Positions 45,874 through 54,588 of a stretch of DNA of 64,000 nucleotides are shown one piece after another. The notes under the pieces are model-generated. The model searched no databases. It had not been told where the DNA came from and saw nothing but the letters and a program-made list of their open reading frames with translations. Source of the DNA: DGNJ01 sp002388905 (GTDB lineage Bacteria; Pseudomonadota; Gammaproteobacteria; Pseudomonadales; Porticoccaceae); assembly GCA_036843405.1 (NCBI GenBank), contig DAITSJ010000012.1, positions 1 to 64,000 on the forward strand. Reading direction: 5' to 3'. The translations under genes and the position numbers were made by a program. How positions within the stretch are numbered: the first letter of the stretch is position 1; every line of letters starts with the position of its first letter.

Positions 45874-46278
45874 TCAGCGTTGCTCGATTTCCACCAGTGT
45901 CCCGAAGAAATCTTTCGGGTGCAGGAAGAGTACCGGTTTGCCATGAGCACCAATTTGGGGCTCTCCGGAGCCAAGGATCCTCGCGCCTTCCGAAACCAGT
46001 TTATCCCTGGCCTGATAGATATCCTCAACCTCGTAACACAGGTGGTGCATGCCACCTGATGGGTTTTTTTCCAGGAATTTGGCGATGGTTGAGCCCTCGC
46101 CGAGAGGATGCAATAGCTCGATCTTGGTGTTGGGCAGCTCGACGAATACCGTGGTAACCCCATGATCGGGCAAATCAACCGGTTCGGAGACGTTGGCGCC
46201 GAGTGTGTTTTTGTAGGTGTCCGATGCGGTTTTCAGGTCGGGGACAACAATTGCGACATGATTCAGTTTGCCAATCAT
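45874..46278 (-). CDS. mce: Methylmalonyl-CoA epimerase
   Basis: This 134-residue VOC-fold enzyme interconverts (S)- and (R)-methylmalonyl-CoA. It opens KLNHVAIVVPDL with the first metal His, then FVELPNTKIELLHPLG with Glu, GGMHHLCYEVEDI with His, and ends GTLVEIEQ with the catalytic Glu. All four metal or catalytic positions are present. It is the last gene of the methylmalonyl operon, 29 bases after meaB, and is convergent with the hybrid-kinase gene. Confidence 0.95.
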   Translation of the reverse strand: MIGKLNHVAIVVPDLKTASDTYKNTLGANVSEPVDLPDHGVTTVFVELPNTKIELLHPLGEGSTIAKFLEKNPSGGMHHLCYEVEDIYQARDKLVSEGARILGSGEPQIGAHGKPVLFLHPKDFFGTLVEIEQR

Positions 46279-46307
46279 TGGATTCTCCAGAGACTGTATT
46301 GAAAAAA

Positions 46308-47297
46308 TCAGGAGACTGATTCTTTATAGAGCTTCACTATTTCCTGGGCTGCGACCGTCGGCGGCTTTTCTCCGGATGTTACTGCTTTTTCTACATCCGG
46401 TAGCGCATCGGCAATAGCGGGGTGATTTTTCAGATCGACGATAAGTGATTCTGCGGTTTCCCGCCACATCCAGTCAAGCGCTTGCCGGGATCGTCTATGC
46501 TCCCATTCGCCGGTTTCCTTCAGGGAACGTGCAAATTCCTGAACCAGTCCCCAGGCTTCCCTGATACCCTTGCCGCTCGTTGCCGAGCAGGGCTCCACCC
46601 TGGGCTCCCAGCTCTGGTGTTTGTGGGATAGAAACTGAATGGCGGAACGGTAGTCGGAGACAGTATGGTTGGCTGTGCTGGCCTGTTCGCCGTCGGCCTT
46701 GTTGACCAGAATCAAATCAGCCAGTTCGGTAATACCCCGTTTCATGCCCTGAAGTTCATCGCCGCCGCCTGGAAGCAACAACAGAAGGAACATGTCGGTC
46801 ATTTCGGAAACCATGGTTTCCGACTGGCCGACGCCGACAGTTTCAACGATGATCAGGTCGTGGCCGGCTGCCTCGCACAATAACAGTGTTTCTCGGGTAC
46901 GCCGTGCCACACCGCCCAGGGTCTCGCCCGCCGGAGAAGGGCGAATATAAGCCTCCTTTCGCCGGGACAACATTTCCATCCGGGTCTTGTCACCCAGGAT
47001 GGAGCCCCCGCTGATGGAAGAACTGGGGTCCACGGCCAGGACGGCCACCTTGTGGCCCAGATCGATGGCCTGGTTGCCAAATACCTCGATAAAGGTGGAT
47101 TTTCCCACGCCGGGAACGCCGGTAATCCCCAGACGAATTGAGTTGCCGGTATCGGGCATCAGGTTTTCGAGCAGTTGATTGGCCGCCTGCCGGTGGTCCG
47201 ATCGGCTGGATTCCACCAGGGTGATACCCTTGGCAAGGGCCCGGCGGTCGCCCCGCCGGATTTCCTTGGTCAGTGCTTCGATGTCGGGAATTCGCAT
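46308..47297 (-). CDS. meaB: Methylmalonyl-CoA mutase-associated GTPase MeaB
   Basis: This 329-residue G3E-family GTPase (MeaB/ArgK) loads and protects adenosylcobalamin in methylmalonyl-CoA mutase. The P-loop is GITGVPGVGKST, followed by LAVDPSSSISGGSILGDKTRM, the Walker-B type ETVGVGQSE and the guanine-specificity motif VNKAD. The C-terminal helices form the dimer arm. It lies between pccA and the epimerase gene with gaps under 30 bases, which supports the mutase chaperone role. Confidence 0.96.
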   Translation of the reverse strand: MRIPDIEALTKEIRRGDRRALAKGITLVESSRSDHRQAANQLLENLMPDTGNSIRLGITGVPGVGKSTFIEVFGNQAIDLGHKVAVLAVDPSSSISGGSILGDKTRMEMLSRRKEAYIRPSPAGETLGGVARRTRETLLLCEAAGHDLIIVETVGVGQSETMVSEMTDMFLLLLLPGGGDELQGMKRGITELADLILVNKADGEQASTANHTVSDYRSAIQFLSHKHQSWEPRVEPCSATSGKGIREAWGLVQEFARSLKETGEWEHRRSRQALDWMWRETAESLIVDLKNHPAIADALPDVEKAVTSGEKPPTVAAQEIVKLYKESVS

Positions 47298-47324
47298 GAT
47301 GCCTGTCCGTCACCCCGGTGACGT

Positions 47325-49310
47325 CTACTCGAATTCCAGAATGGCCTGATCCACCGTGAGGCTGGCGCCTTCTTCGGCGAGGACTTCCTTGACCACGCCG
47401 TCTTCCATGGCGCGAAGGCTGTTTTCCATTTTCATGGCCTCGACCACCGCCAGTTCCTCACCTTCCTTCACTTCGTCGCCGACTCCGACCTTCAATGTGA
47501 TAAGCAGGCCAGGCATCGGCGAGAGCAGGAACTTGGACAGATCCGGTGGTTCCTTTTCGAGCATATGGCTGTTGAGCTCGAGAGTCCGGGGTGTCAGGAC
47601 CAGGGTCTTGAATTCCGCTCCGCGATGGAAGAGGCGGTAGTAGATCCCTTCCGGATCGACCTGCACGCAGACAGGTTTCTCGTTAATGGTGGCTTCGAAC
47701 AGGGGCTGGCCACGTTTCCAAGCCGTCACGACTTCATAGGGCTTCCCGTTAACGGTCAGGGAGTAGCCGCGTTCGTTGAGCACGACACTGGTGTCGTATG
47801 TTTCGCCGCTGATCAGGACTTTCCATTCCGACGGCGCCGCGTAGCCCAGGCCCCGGGTCTGTCCGCTCAGGCCCTCGGCACGCTTGGCGAAGCTCTGGTT
47901 GACGCAGGCAGCCACGACCACCGGCACATTGATATCCCGGTGGGGAATATCCTCAGCACTGAAACCGTCCGGAAACTCCTCGGCGATAAAGTTGGTGGTC
48001 AGTCGACCCTCCACGAAACGAGGGTGGACCATCAGGGCGTTGAGGAAACTGATATTGTGGTTGACTCCGCGAATATAATAGGCATCCAGCGCATCCACCA
48101 TCCGGTCGATAGCAGCGGTTCGCGTTTTGTCGTAGGTGATCAACTTGGCGATCATGGGGTCGTAGAACATGGAGACTTCGCCGCCCTCGAAGACGCCGGT
48201 GTCGATACGGACGCTATCGGTTTCCGGCGGAGGCATATAACGGGTGAGCCGGCCGGTGGAGGGCATGAAGTTACGGAACGGGTCTTCGGCGTAGACGCGG
48301 GTCTCGATGGCCCAGCCTTCCAGCTTGACGTCATTTTGGCCAACGGGCAGTTTCTCGCCCGCGGCGATGCGGATCATCAACTCGACGAGATCCAGACCGG
48401 TAACTTTTTCGGTAACCGGGTGCTCCACCTGGAGACGGGTGTTCATTTCGAGAAAATAGAAGTTCTTATCCGCATCAACGATAAATTCCACCGTGCCCGC
48501 GGACTGGTAGTCCACGGCCCTGGCCAGGGCAACGGCCTGTTCGCCCATGGCCTTGCGGGTCTCGGGATCGATGAAAGGCGAGGGCGCCTCCTCGATAACC
48601 TTCTGATGACGTCGTTGAATGGAGCACTCCCGCTCGCCCAGATAAAGGGTGTTGCCGTGGCTGTCGGCGATCACCTGAATCTCGATATGTCGGGGTTCCT
48701 GGATAAACTTCTCGATGAAAACCCGGTCGTCGCCGAAGCTGGAGCGGGCCTCGTTGGTGGCGCGCTCGAAACCATCCCGGCATTCCTCCTCGTTCCAGGC
48801 CACGCGCATACCCTTGCCGCCGCCGCCGGCCGAGGCTTTCAGCATCACCGGGTAGCCGATGTCATTGGCGATCTGAACAGCGTGCTCGCCGTTCTCCACC
48901 ACGCCGGTGAAACCGGGGATGGTGTTGACGCCGGCTTCATCCGCCAGGTTCTTGGAGGTGATCTTGTCACCCATTGCCTCGATGGCCTTGCCGCCGGGGC
49001 CGATAAAGGTAATGCCCTCTTTGTAGAGCGCTTCAGCAAACTTGCGGTTCTCCGACAGAAAGCCGTAGCCCGGATGGACCGCATCGGCACCAGTCTGTTT
49101 GCAGGCATCGATGATTTTGTCGATGACCAGATAACTTTCGCTGGAGGCGGCGGGACCGATATGAACGGATTCATCCGCCATCTGGACGTGGAGTGCATCC
49201 CGGTCGGCATCGGAGAAAACCGCTACAGTGCCGATACCCAGGCTTTTGGCGGTCTTGAAAACGCGGCAGGCGATTTCACCGCGGTTGGCAACGAGTATTT
49301 TCTTAAACAT
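47325..49310 (-). CDS. pccA: Propionyl-CoA carboxylase alpha subunit (biotin carboxylase + BCCP)
   Basis: This 661-residue biotin-dependent carboxylase subunit has its biotin carboxylase domain at about residues 1-450: ILVANRGEIACRVF, ASAGGGGKGMRVAW (ATP grasp), GERECSIQRRHQKV and EMNTRLQVEHPVTE. A linker/BT domain follows, then a biotinyl domain at about 590-661 with EAMKMEN, the Lys being biotinylated. Linkage to pccB and methylmalonyl-CoA mutase indicates propionyl-CoA as substrate rather than acetyl- or methylcrotonyl-CoA. It is 27 bases upstream of meaB in the operon. Confidence 0.95.
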   Translation of the reverse strand: MFKKILVANRGEIACRVFKTAKSLGIGTVAVFSDADRDALHVQMADESVHIGPAASSESYLVIDKIIDACKQTGADAVHPGYGFLSENRKFAEALYKEGITFIGPGGKAIEAMGDKITSKNLADEAGVNTIPGFTGVVENGEHAVQIANDIGYPVMLKASAGGGGKGMRVAWNEEECRDGFERATNEARSSFGDDRVFIEKFIQEPRHIEIQVIADSHGNTLYLGERECSIQRRHQKVIEEAPSPFIDPETRKAMGEQAVALARAVDYQSAGTVEFIVDADKNFYFLEMNTRLQVEHPVTEKVTGLDLVELMIRIAAGEKLPVGQNDVKLEGWAIETRVYAEDPFRNFMPSTGRLTRYMPPPETDSVRIDTGVFEGGEVSMFYDPMIAKLITYDKTRTAAIDRMVDALDAYYIRGVNHNISFLNALMVHPRFVEGRLTTNFIAEEFPDGFSAEDIPHRDINVPVVVAACVNQSFAKRAEGLSGQTRGLGYAAPSEWKVLISGETYDTSVVLNERGYSLTVNGKPYEVVTAWKRGQPLFEATINEKPVCVQVDPEGIYYRLFHRGAEFKTLVLTPRTLELNSHMLEKEPPDLSKFLLSPMPGLLITLKVGVGDEVKEGEELAVVEAMKMENSLRAMEDGVVKEVLAEEGASLTVDQAILEFE

Positions 49311-49361
49311 AGGCGTTTTCTTTTAAAATCGTGAATTCCTGATTTGCGACTGACCTGTGTG

Positions 49362-50894
49362 CTACAGGGGGATGTTGCCATGCTTGCGCCACGGGTTTTC
49401 CAGTTCCTTGTCCCGGAGCATGGCCAGGGAACGGCACACCCGTTTACGGGTTTCGTGGGGCATGATCACGTCGTCGATATAGCCGCGCTTGCCCGCAATA
49501 AAGGGGTTGGCAAAGGTCTGGCGATATTCTTCCGTTCGGGCCGCGATCTTTTCCTCGTCCCCTATATCCTTGCGAAAGATGATCTCCACCGCCCCCTTGG
49601 GCCCCATGACGGCGACTTCCGCCGACGGCCAGGCGAAATTGACATCGCCGCGCAGATGCTTGGAGCTCATCACGTCGTAGGCGCCGCCGTAGGCCTTGCG
49701 GGTAATGACGGTGACCTTGGGCACCGTGGCTTCGGCATAGGCGTAGAGCAGTTTGGCGCCGTGCTTGATAATGCCGCCATACTCCTGGGTGGTGCCGGGC
49801 ATAAAGCCCGGTACGTCAACCAGCGTCAGGATGGGAATATTGAAGGCATCGCAGAAACGCACAAACCGTCCGGCTTTCTTGGCGGAATCGATGTCCAGGC
49901 AGCCGGCGAGCACCAGGGGCTGGTTGGCCACCACGCCGACAGTGGAACCTTCCATGCGGATAAATCCGATGACAATATTCGGCGCATAGTCCGGCTGAAG
50001 CTCGAAAAACTCCCTCTCGTCGCCGATCTTCACGATCAGCTCCTTGATATCGTAGGGCTTGTTCGGGTCGTCGGGCACCAGGGTGTCCAGGGACATGTCC
50101 TTGCGGTCCGCCGGGTCATCCGTGGGCCAGACCGGCGGCTTTTCCCGGTTGCTGGCGGGCAGGTAGTTGACGAAGCGCCGCAGTTTCATCAGGGCCTCGA
50201 TGTCGTTCTCGAAGGCCAGGTCCGCGACACCGGATTTGGAGGTGTGGGTGACGGCGCCGCCCAGTTGTTCCGCGGTCACGGTTTCGTGGGTTACGGTTTT
50301 CACCACTTCCGGACCGGTGACGAACATGTAGGAGCTATCTTTGACCATGAAAATGAAGTCGGTCATGGCAGGGGAGTAGACCGCACCGCCGGCGCAGGGG
50401 CCCATGATCATGGAGATCTGGGGAATAACTCCGGACGCCATGACATTGCGCTGGAATACCTCCGCATAACCTCCCAGGGAGGCGACCCCTTCCTGGATCC
50501 GGGCGCCGCCGGAGTCGTTCAGGCCGATAAGCGGGGCGCCCATCTTCATGGCCTGATCCATCACCTTGCAGATCTTTTCGGCATGGGCCTCCGACAGAGA
50601 GCCGCCGTAGACGGTGAAATCCTGGCTGAACACAAAGACCAGCCGGCCGTTGAGCGTGCCGTAGCCCACCACGACCCCGTCGCCGGGCACATGATGCTCA
50701 TCCATGCCAAAGTCCGTGCAGCGATGCTCCACGAACATGTCCCACTCCTCGAAGGAGCCGGGGTCCAGGAGCAGTTCAATGCGCTCGCGCGCGGTGAGTT
50801 TACCTTTGGCATGCTGGGCGTCGATCCGCTTCTGGCCACCGCCCTGGCGGGCCTCTTCGCGTTTCGCCTCCAGCTGTTCGATGATTTCGTGCAT
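49362..50894 (-). CDS. pccB: Propionyl-CoA carboxylase beta subunit
   Basis: This 510-residue carboxyltransferase subunit moves CO2 from biotin to propionyl-CoA. It has the two crotonase-type halves: N half with LTARERIELLLDPGSF, GLNDSGGARIQEGV and GPCAGGAVYSPA; C half with TLVDVPGFMPGTTQE and KAYGGAYDVMSSKHLRGD. Residues match bacterial PccB in length and motifs. It sits between the mutase and pccA genes, with gaps of 23 and 51 bases. Confidence 0.96.
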   Translation of the reverse strand: MHEIIEQLEAKREEARQGGGQKRIDAQHAKGKLTARERIELLLDPGSFEEWDMFVEHRCTDFGMDEHHVPGDGVVVGYGTLNGRLVFVFSQDFTVYGGSLSEAHAEKICKVMDQAMKMGAPLIGLNDSGGARIQEGVASLGGYAEVFQRNVMASGVIPQISMIMGPCAGGAVYSPAMTDFIFMVKDSSYMFVTGPEVVKTVTHETVTAEQLGGAVTHTSKSGVADLAFENDIEALMKLRRFVNYLPASNREKPPVWPTDDPADRKDMSLDTLVPDDPNKPYDIKELIVKIGDEREFFELQPDYAPNIVIGFIRMEGSTVGVVANQPLVLAGCLDIDSAKKAGRFVRFCDAFNIPILTLVDVPGFMPGTTQEYGGIIKHGAKLLYAYAEATVPKVTVITRKAYGGAYDVMSSKHLRGDVNFAWPSAEVAVMGPKGAVEIIFRKDIGDEEKIAARTEEYRQTFANPFIAGKRGYIDDVIMPHETRKRVCRSLAMLRDKELENPWRKHGNIPL

Positions 50895-50917
50895 AATTTT
50901 ATCCTGCCTTTCGCTTG

Positions 50918-53074
50918 TTATCCGTTCACTTTCTTGTCGATCAGGTCGATCACTTCCGAGGCCGCCTCGGTGATATTGGTGCCGGGACCGTACACGGCCG
51001 CCACGCCCATGTTCAGGAGATCTTCGTAGTCCTTGGGCGGAATGACGCCGCCGCAGACCACCAGCACGTCCTCGGCGCCTTCCTTCTTAAGGGCATCCAT
51101 CAGTTGGGGCACCAGGGTCTTGTGGCCGGCTGCCAGAGAGGAGACACCGACGATGTGGACGTCGTTTTCAACGGCCTGGCGGGCGGCTTCCTCCGGGGTC
51201 TGGAACATGGGGCTGATGTCCACGTCGAAACCGATATCGGCAAAGGCGGTGGCAATGACCTTGGCGCCGCGGTCGTGGCCGTCCTGGCCCATCTTGGCCA
51301 CCAGCAGCCGGGGACGGCGACCGTGGTCCCGGGCAAAGGCTTCGACTTTTTCCTTGATGGAATCGAACATGCTGTCTCCTTCATAGGCCTTGCCGTAAAC
51401 GCCGCTGATGGTGCGCTGCTGGGCGCGGTGCCGGCCCCAGACCTTTTCCAGGGCATCGGAGATCTCGCCCACGGTGGCGCGCTCCCGGGCGGCATCCACC
51501 GCCAGGGTAAGGAGGTTGCCCTGACCGGATTCGGCGGCCTCGGTGAGCTTATCCAGGGCGGCGTGGCAGGCGTTCTGGTTACGTTGTGCCCGGACCTTCT
51601 TAAGGCCGCGAATCTGGGAATCCCGAACCGCGCTGTTGTCGATGTCCAGCACATCGACATTGGGCTCCTTGTCCTTGTCGAGTTGATATTTGTTGACGCC
51701 GACAATGACTTCCTCGCCCCGGTCGATACGCGCCTGTTTCTCGGCCGCGGCTTCCTCGATACGCAGCTTGGGCATGCCCGACTCCACGGCGCGGGTCATG
51801 CCGCCCATTTCCTCCACTTCCTCGATGACCTTGCGGGCTTCCTGAACCAACTGGTCGGTAAGGGATTCCACATAATAGGAGCCGGCGAGGGGGTCCACCA
51901 CGTTGGTGATGCCCGTCTCGTGCTGGAGCACCAGCTGGGTATTGCGGGCGATGCGAGCCGAAAAGTCGGTGGGCAGGGCGAGGGCCTCGTCGAAGGCGTT
52001 GGTGTGCAGTGACTGGGTGCCGCCCAGCACCGCCGCCATGGCTTCAACGGTGGTGCGCATGATGTTGTTGTAGGGGTCGCGACTGGTGAGGCTGACACCC
52101 GAGGTCTGGCAGTGAGTGCGCAGCATCAGGGATTTGGGGTTCTTGGGGCTGAACTTCTCCTTCATCATGGAGGCCCAGAGAATCCTGGCTGCACGGAGCT
52201 TGGCCACTTCCATGAAGAAGTTCATGCCTATGGCGAAGAAGAAGGACAGGCGCGGTGCGAACTTGTCCACCTCCAGGCCGCTCTCGATGGCGGTGCGCAC
52301 GTACTCGATGCCGTCGGCGATGGTAAAGGCCAGCTCCTGGACATTGGTGGCGCCGGCTTCCTGCATGTGGTAGCCGGAAATCGAGATCGAGTTGAATTTG
52401 GGCATGTGGTCCGCGGTGTACCCGATGATGTCGGAGACAATGCGCATGGAGGGCGCGGGCGGGTAGATATAGGTATTGCGGACCATGAATTCCTTGAGGA
52501 TGTCGTTTTGCAGCGTACCGGCCAACTTGTCCGGCGTGACACCCTGTTCCTCGGCGGCGACAATATACATGGCCATTACCGGCAGCACGGCGCCGTTCAT
52601 GGTCATGGATACAGAGACCTGATCCAGGGGAATCTCGTCGAACAGGACTTTCATGTCCTCGACGCTGTCGATGGCCACGCCGGCCTTGCCCACGTCACCG
52701 GTGACGCGTTCGTGATCGGAATCGTAGCCCCGGTGGGTTGCCAGGTCGAAGGCAACGGACAGGCCCTGCTGGCCGGCCGCCAGGTTGCGCTTGTAAAAGG
52801 CGTTGGACTCCTCGGCGGTGGAAAAGCCGGCGTACTGGCGCACGGTCCAGGGGCGCGCGGTGTACATCGTGGCCCGCGGGCCGCGCTTGAAGGGGGCGAA
52901 GCCCGGCAGCGAATCCATGTGCTCGAGACTGTCGGTATCCTCCGCCGTATAGAGCGGTTTTACCGGGATACCTTCCGGGGTTTCCCATACGAGTTCCTCG
53001 GGCGAGCGCCCTTTGAGTTCCTTCTCGGCAGCCTCTCGCCATTCGTTCAACGAAGGCTTGGGAAAATCGGTCAT
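50918..53074 (-). CDS. scpA/mcm: Methylmalonyl-CoA mutase (single-chain)
   Basis: This 718-residue adenosylcobalamin enzyme converts (R)-methylmalonyl-CoA to succinyl-CoA. The N-terminal TIM barrel shows MYTARPWTVRQYAGFS, LSVAFDLATHRGYDSDH and TLQNDILKEFMVRNTYI. The C-terminal B12 domain has KMGQDGHDRGAKVIA (DxHxxG), SSLAAGHKTLVPQL and VVCGGVIPPKDY. Both active-site and cobalamin-binding parts are in one chain, as in the homodimeric or alpha-subunit type; no small subunit is present. ATG 53074 has TGGAGA upstream. It is the first gene of the operon and divergent from the AraC regulator. Confidence 0.97.
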   Translation of the reverse strand: MTDFPKPSLNEWREAAEKELKGRSPEELVWETPEGIPVKPLYTAEDTDSLEHMDSLPGFAPFKRGPRATMYTARPWTVRQYAGFSTAEESNAFYKRNLAAGQQGLSVAFDLATHRGYDSDHERVTGDVGKAGVAIDSVEDMKVLFDEIPLDQVSVSMTMNGAVLPVMAMYIVAAEEQGVTPDKLAGTLQNDILKEFMVRNTYIYPPAPSMRIVSDIIGYTADHMPKFNSISISGYHMQEAGATNVQELAFTIADGIEYVRTAIESGLEVDKFAPRLSFFFAIGMNFFMEVAKLRAARILWASMMKEKFSPKNPKSLMLRTHCQTSGVSLTSRDPYNNIMRTTVEAMAAVLGGTQSLHTNAFDEALALPTDFSARIARNTQLVLQHETGITNVVDPLAGSYYVESLTDQLVQEARKVIEEVEEMGGMTRAVESGMPKLRIEEAAAEKQARIDRGEEVIVGVNKYQLDKDKEPNVDVLDIDNSAVRDSQIRGLKKVRAQRNQNACHAALDKLTEAAESGQGNLLTLAVDAARERATVGEISDALEKVWGRHRAQQRTISGVYGKAYEGDSMFDSIKEKVEAFARDHGRRPRLLVAKMGQDGHDRGAKVIATAFADIGFDVDISPMFQTPEEAARQAVENDVHIVGVSSLAAGHKTLVPQLMDALKKEGAEDVLVVCGGVIPPKDYEDLLNMGVAAVYGPGTNITEAASEVIDLIDKKVNG

Positions 53075-53210
53075 GGCCAAAGTCTCCAGTGGTTATGCGC
53101 AGGAATTGTTAAAGATAGCCCCGGGGCGGTTATCGTGCCTATCGCGACTTTATAGGATAGGTCAAACGGCGCCAACCATAGCGGTTGTCGGGAATTTTGG
53201 TAAGGACGTT

Positions 53211-53275
53211 TTTTGTCAACAAAACTCACAAAAAATATCATAAATTTGAGACAATAAACACTTAGAGTGTCTATT
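53211..53275. promoter_or_regulatory. Candidate operators between mutase operon and AraC regulator
   Basis: Two inverted repeats occur in the AT-rich divergent region: TTTTGT-CA-ACAAAA (53211-53224) and ACACT-TAG-AGTGT (53258-53270). The second extends to AATA...TATT at 53253-53275 with one mismatch in each arm. They are placed to serve either the regulator's own promoter or the mutase operon. AraC proteins usually bind direct repeats, so a different dimeric factor is also possible. Confidence 0.4.
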
Positions 53276-53300
53276 CATCACAGAAAAGGACGTAATTCTT

Positions 53301-54335
53301 GTGGCCACTATTTGTATGCATCATGTGCTGGCGTCGCTCAGGGCACCGCAGAGCCGCGGTTTCAGTCCCCGTTCCCTGCTCACGCGGGCCGGCATCAACC
53401 CGCAACTGGTGGGCGATCCTTCCCGCCGGGTTCATACCGATCAGGTGGCGCGGCTGTTCAAGCTGATCCAGCTTGAACTGGACGACGAATTCATGGGCTT
53501 CACCGCCAACCCCTGTCGCGTGGGGGTCTTCAGGATCATGTGCGATCTGGTCAAACACAGCCGGACGCTGGGCGAAATGCTCGAACAGGCCGCCGAATTT
53601 TACAGCCTGATCGGTGACAATCTGTCCATGGCGCTGGAAAAAAAGCGGGGCAGGGCGGTTTTTCGGTTCTCTCTCGCCCGTCCCGAGCTGGACCCCGAGC
53701 ATTTCCTCGCCGAGTTCCTGCTGGTGATCTGGCACCGCTTCCCGAGCTGGTACATCGGCGAGGCCATTCGCCTGCGAGAAACCCATTTTGCCTTTCCCGA
53801 GCCGCAACACCGCCGCGAATTGCAGATCATGTTCCCCGGCAAGCTCCAGTTCGATCGGGGAAGCAACCAGCTGGTCTTTGATGCCGTCTATCTGGACAAG
53901 CCCCTGGTGCGCAGCAACGCCGAATTGACTTATTTTGTGCGCAATGCGCCCGCGGATGTGATGACCATTCCCGGCGTGGACAGCAGCCTGGAGCGACAGA
54001 TCGAGCGCATTATCGAGAACCGCAGCGATGCGGCGCTGGTGTTTCCCGGTCTTGACGAAGTGGCGATGGAGTTGGGAATCGGTGCCCAGACGCTTTATCG
54101 CCAGTTGCGGCGCAGCGGTACCAGTTACCAGAAGATCAAGGATGACATCCGCCGGGAAACCGCCATCGGCAAGCTGGTGGAGGAAGGACTGCCTGTGGAG
54201 CGGGTATCGGAAATCGTCGGCTTTTCCGAGGCCCGGTCTTTCACCCGTGCCTTTCGCCAGTGGACGGGGATGGCACCACGGGAATATTGCCAAAGCATCG
54301 GCCGCGTGGCGTCGCGGCGCGGGTCAACCCGCTAG
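53301..54335 (+). CDS. AraC-family transcriptional regulator (OruR/ArgR-like architecture)
   Basis: This 344-residue regulator has an N-terminal ligand domain of the 'Arabinose_bd' type (LTRAGINPQLVGDPSRRV to about residue 190) and a C-terminal double helix-turn-helix at about 235-335 (VAMELGIGAQTLYRQLRRSG and VSEIVGFSEARSFTRAFRQWTGMAPREY). GTG 53301 has AAAAGGA upstream; ATG 53316 is an alternative. It is divergent from the methylmalonyl-CoA operon with a 226-base shared intergenic region, so control of propionyl-CoA use is the natural inference. Confidence 0.9.
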   Translation: MATICMHHVLASLRAPQSRGFSPRSLLTRAGINPQLVGDPSRRVHTDQVARLFKLIQLELDDEFMGFTANPCRVGVFRIMCDLVKHSRTLGEMLEQAAEFYSLIGDNLSMALEKKRGRAVFRFSLARPELDPEHFLAEFLLVIWHRFPSWYIGEAIRLRETHFAFPEPQHRRELQIMFPGKLQFDRGSNQLVFDAVYLDKPLVRSNAELTYFVRNAPADVMTIPGVDSSLERQIERIIENRSDAALVFPGLDEVAMELGIGAQTLYRQLRRSGTSYQKIKDDIRRETAIGKLVEEGLPVERVSEIVGFSEARSFTRAFRQWTGMAPREYCQSIGRVASRRGSTR

Positions 54336-54585
54336 CCAGGCCGGAGCCTGTAAACCCATTAACCCGGCACAGGCCAGCCCCCCTTGGTGCCGGCACCGCG
54401 AGCGGACAAGACCGGGCACGATCCGGTAACGGATCGCCACGCCGCCTGGTGCGCCAGAGGCTGACATTGAGCAGGGCAAAGACCATGAGAATGATGCTCC
54501 CGATGTGAATACCGCCACCCACCTTGGTGCCCAGGCCGTCAAAGACCAACTGGGGCAGGGTGACCGTGCGCTTGAGCCTGGACAC
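54336..54585 (-). pseudogene. Remnant of an APC-family amino-acid permease
   Basis: Reading from 54585, the frame begins LKRTVTLPQLVFDGLGTKVGG, the first helix of APC-superfamily permeases. It then jumps directly to HIGSIILMVFALLNVSLW, which resembles a late helix of the same family, followed by a basic loop. Beyond that, similarity seems to continue in another frame (GLACAGLMGLQAP). The pattern suggests one large internal deletion plus a frameshift. About 250 bases remain, against roughly 1.3 kb for an intact gene. The assignment rests on motif memory only. Confidence 0.4.
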
Positions 54586-54588
54586 GAC

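Noticed and set aside
47565..49334. 589-codon plus-strand frame opposite pccA
   Set aside because: Shadow of the GC-rich carboxylase gene; the biotin carboxylase and biotinyl motifs are all on the minus strand.
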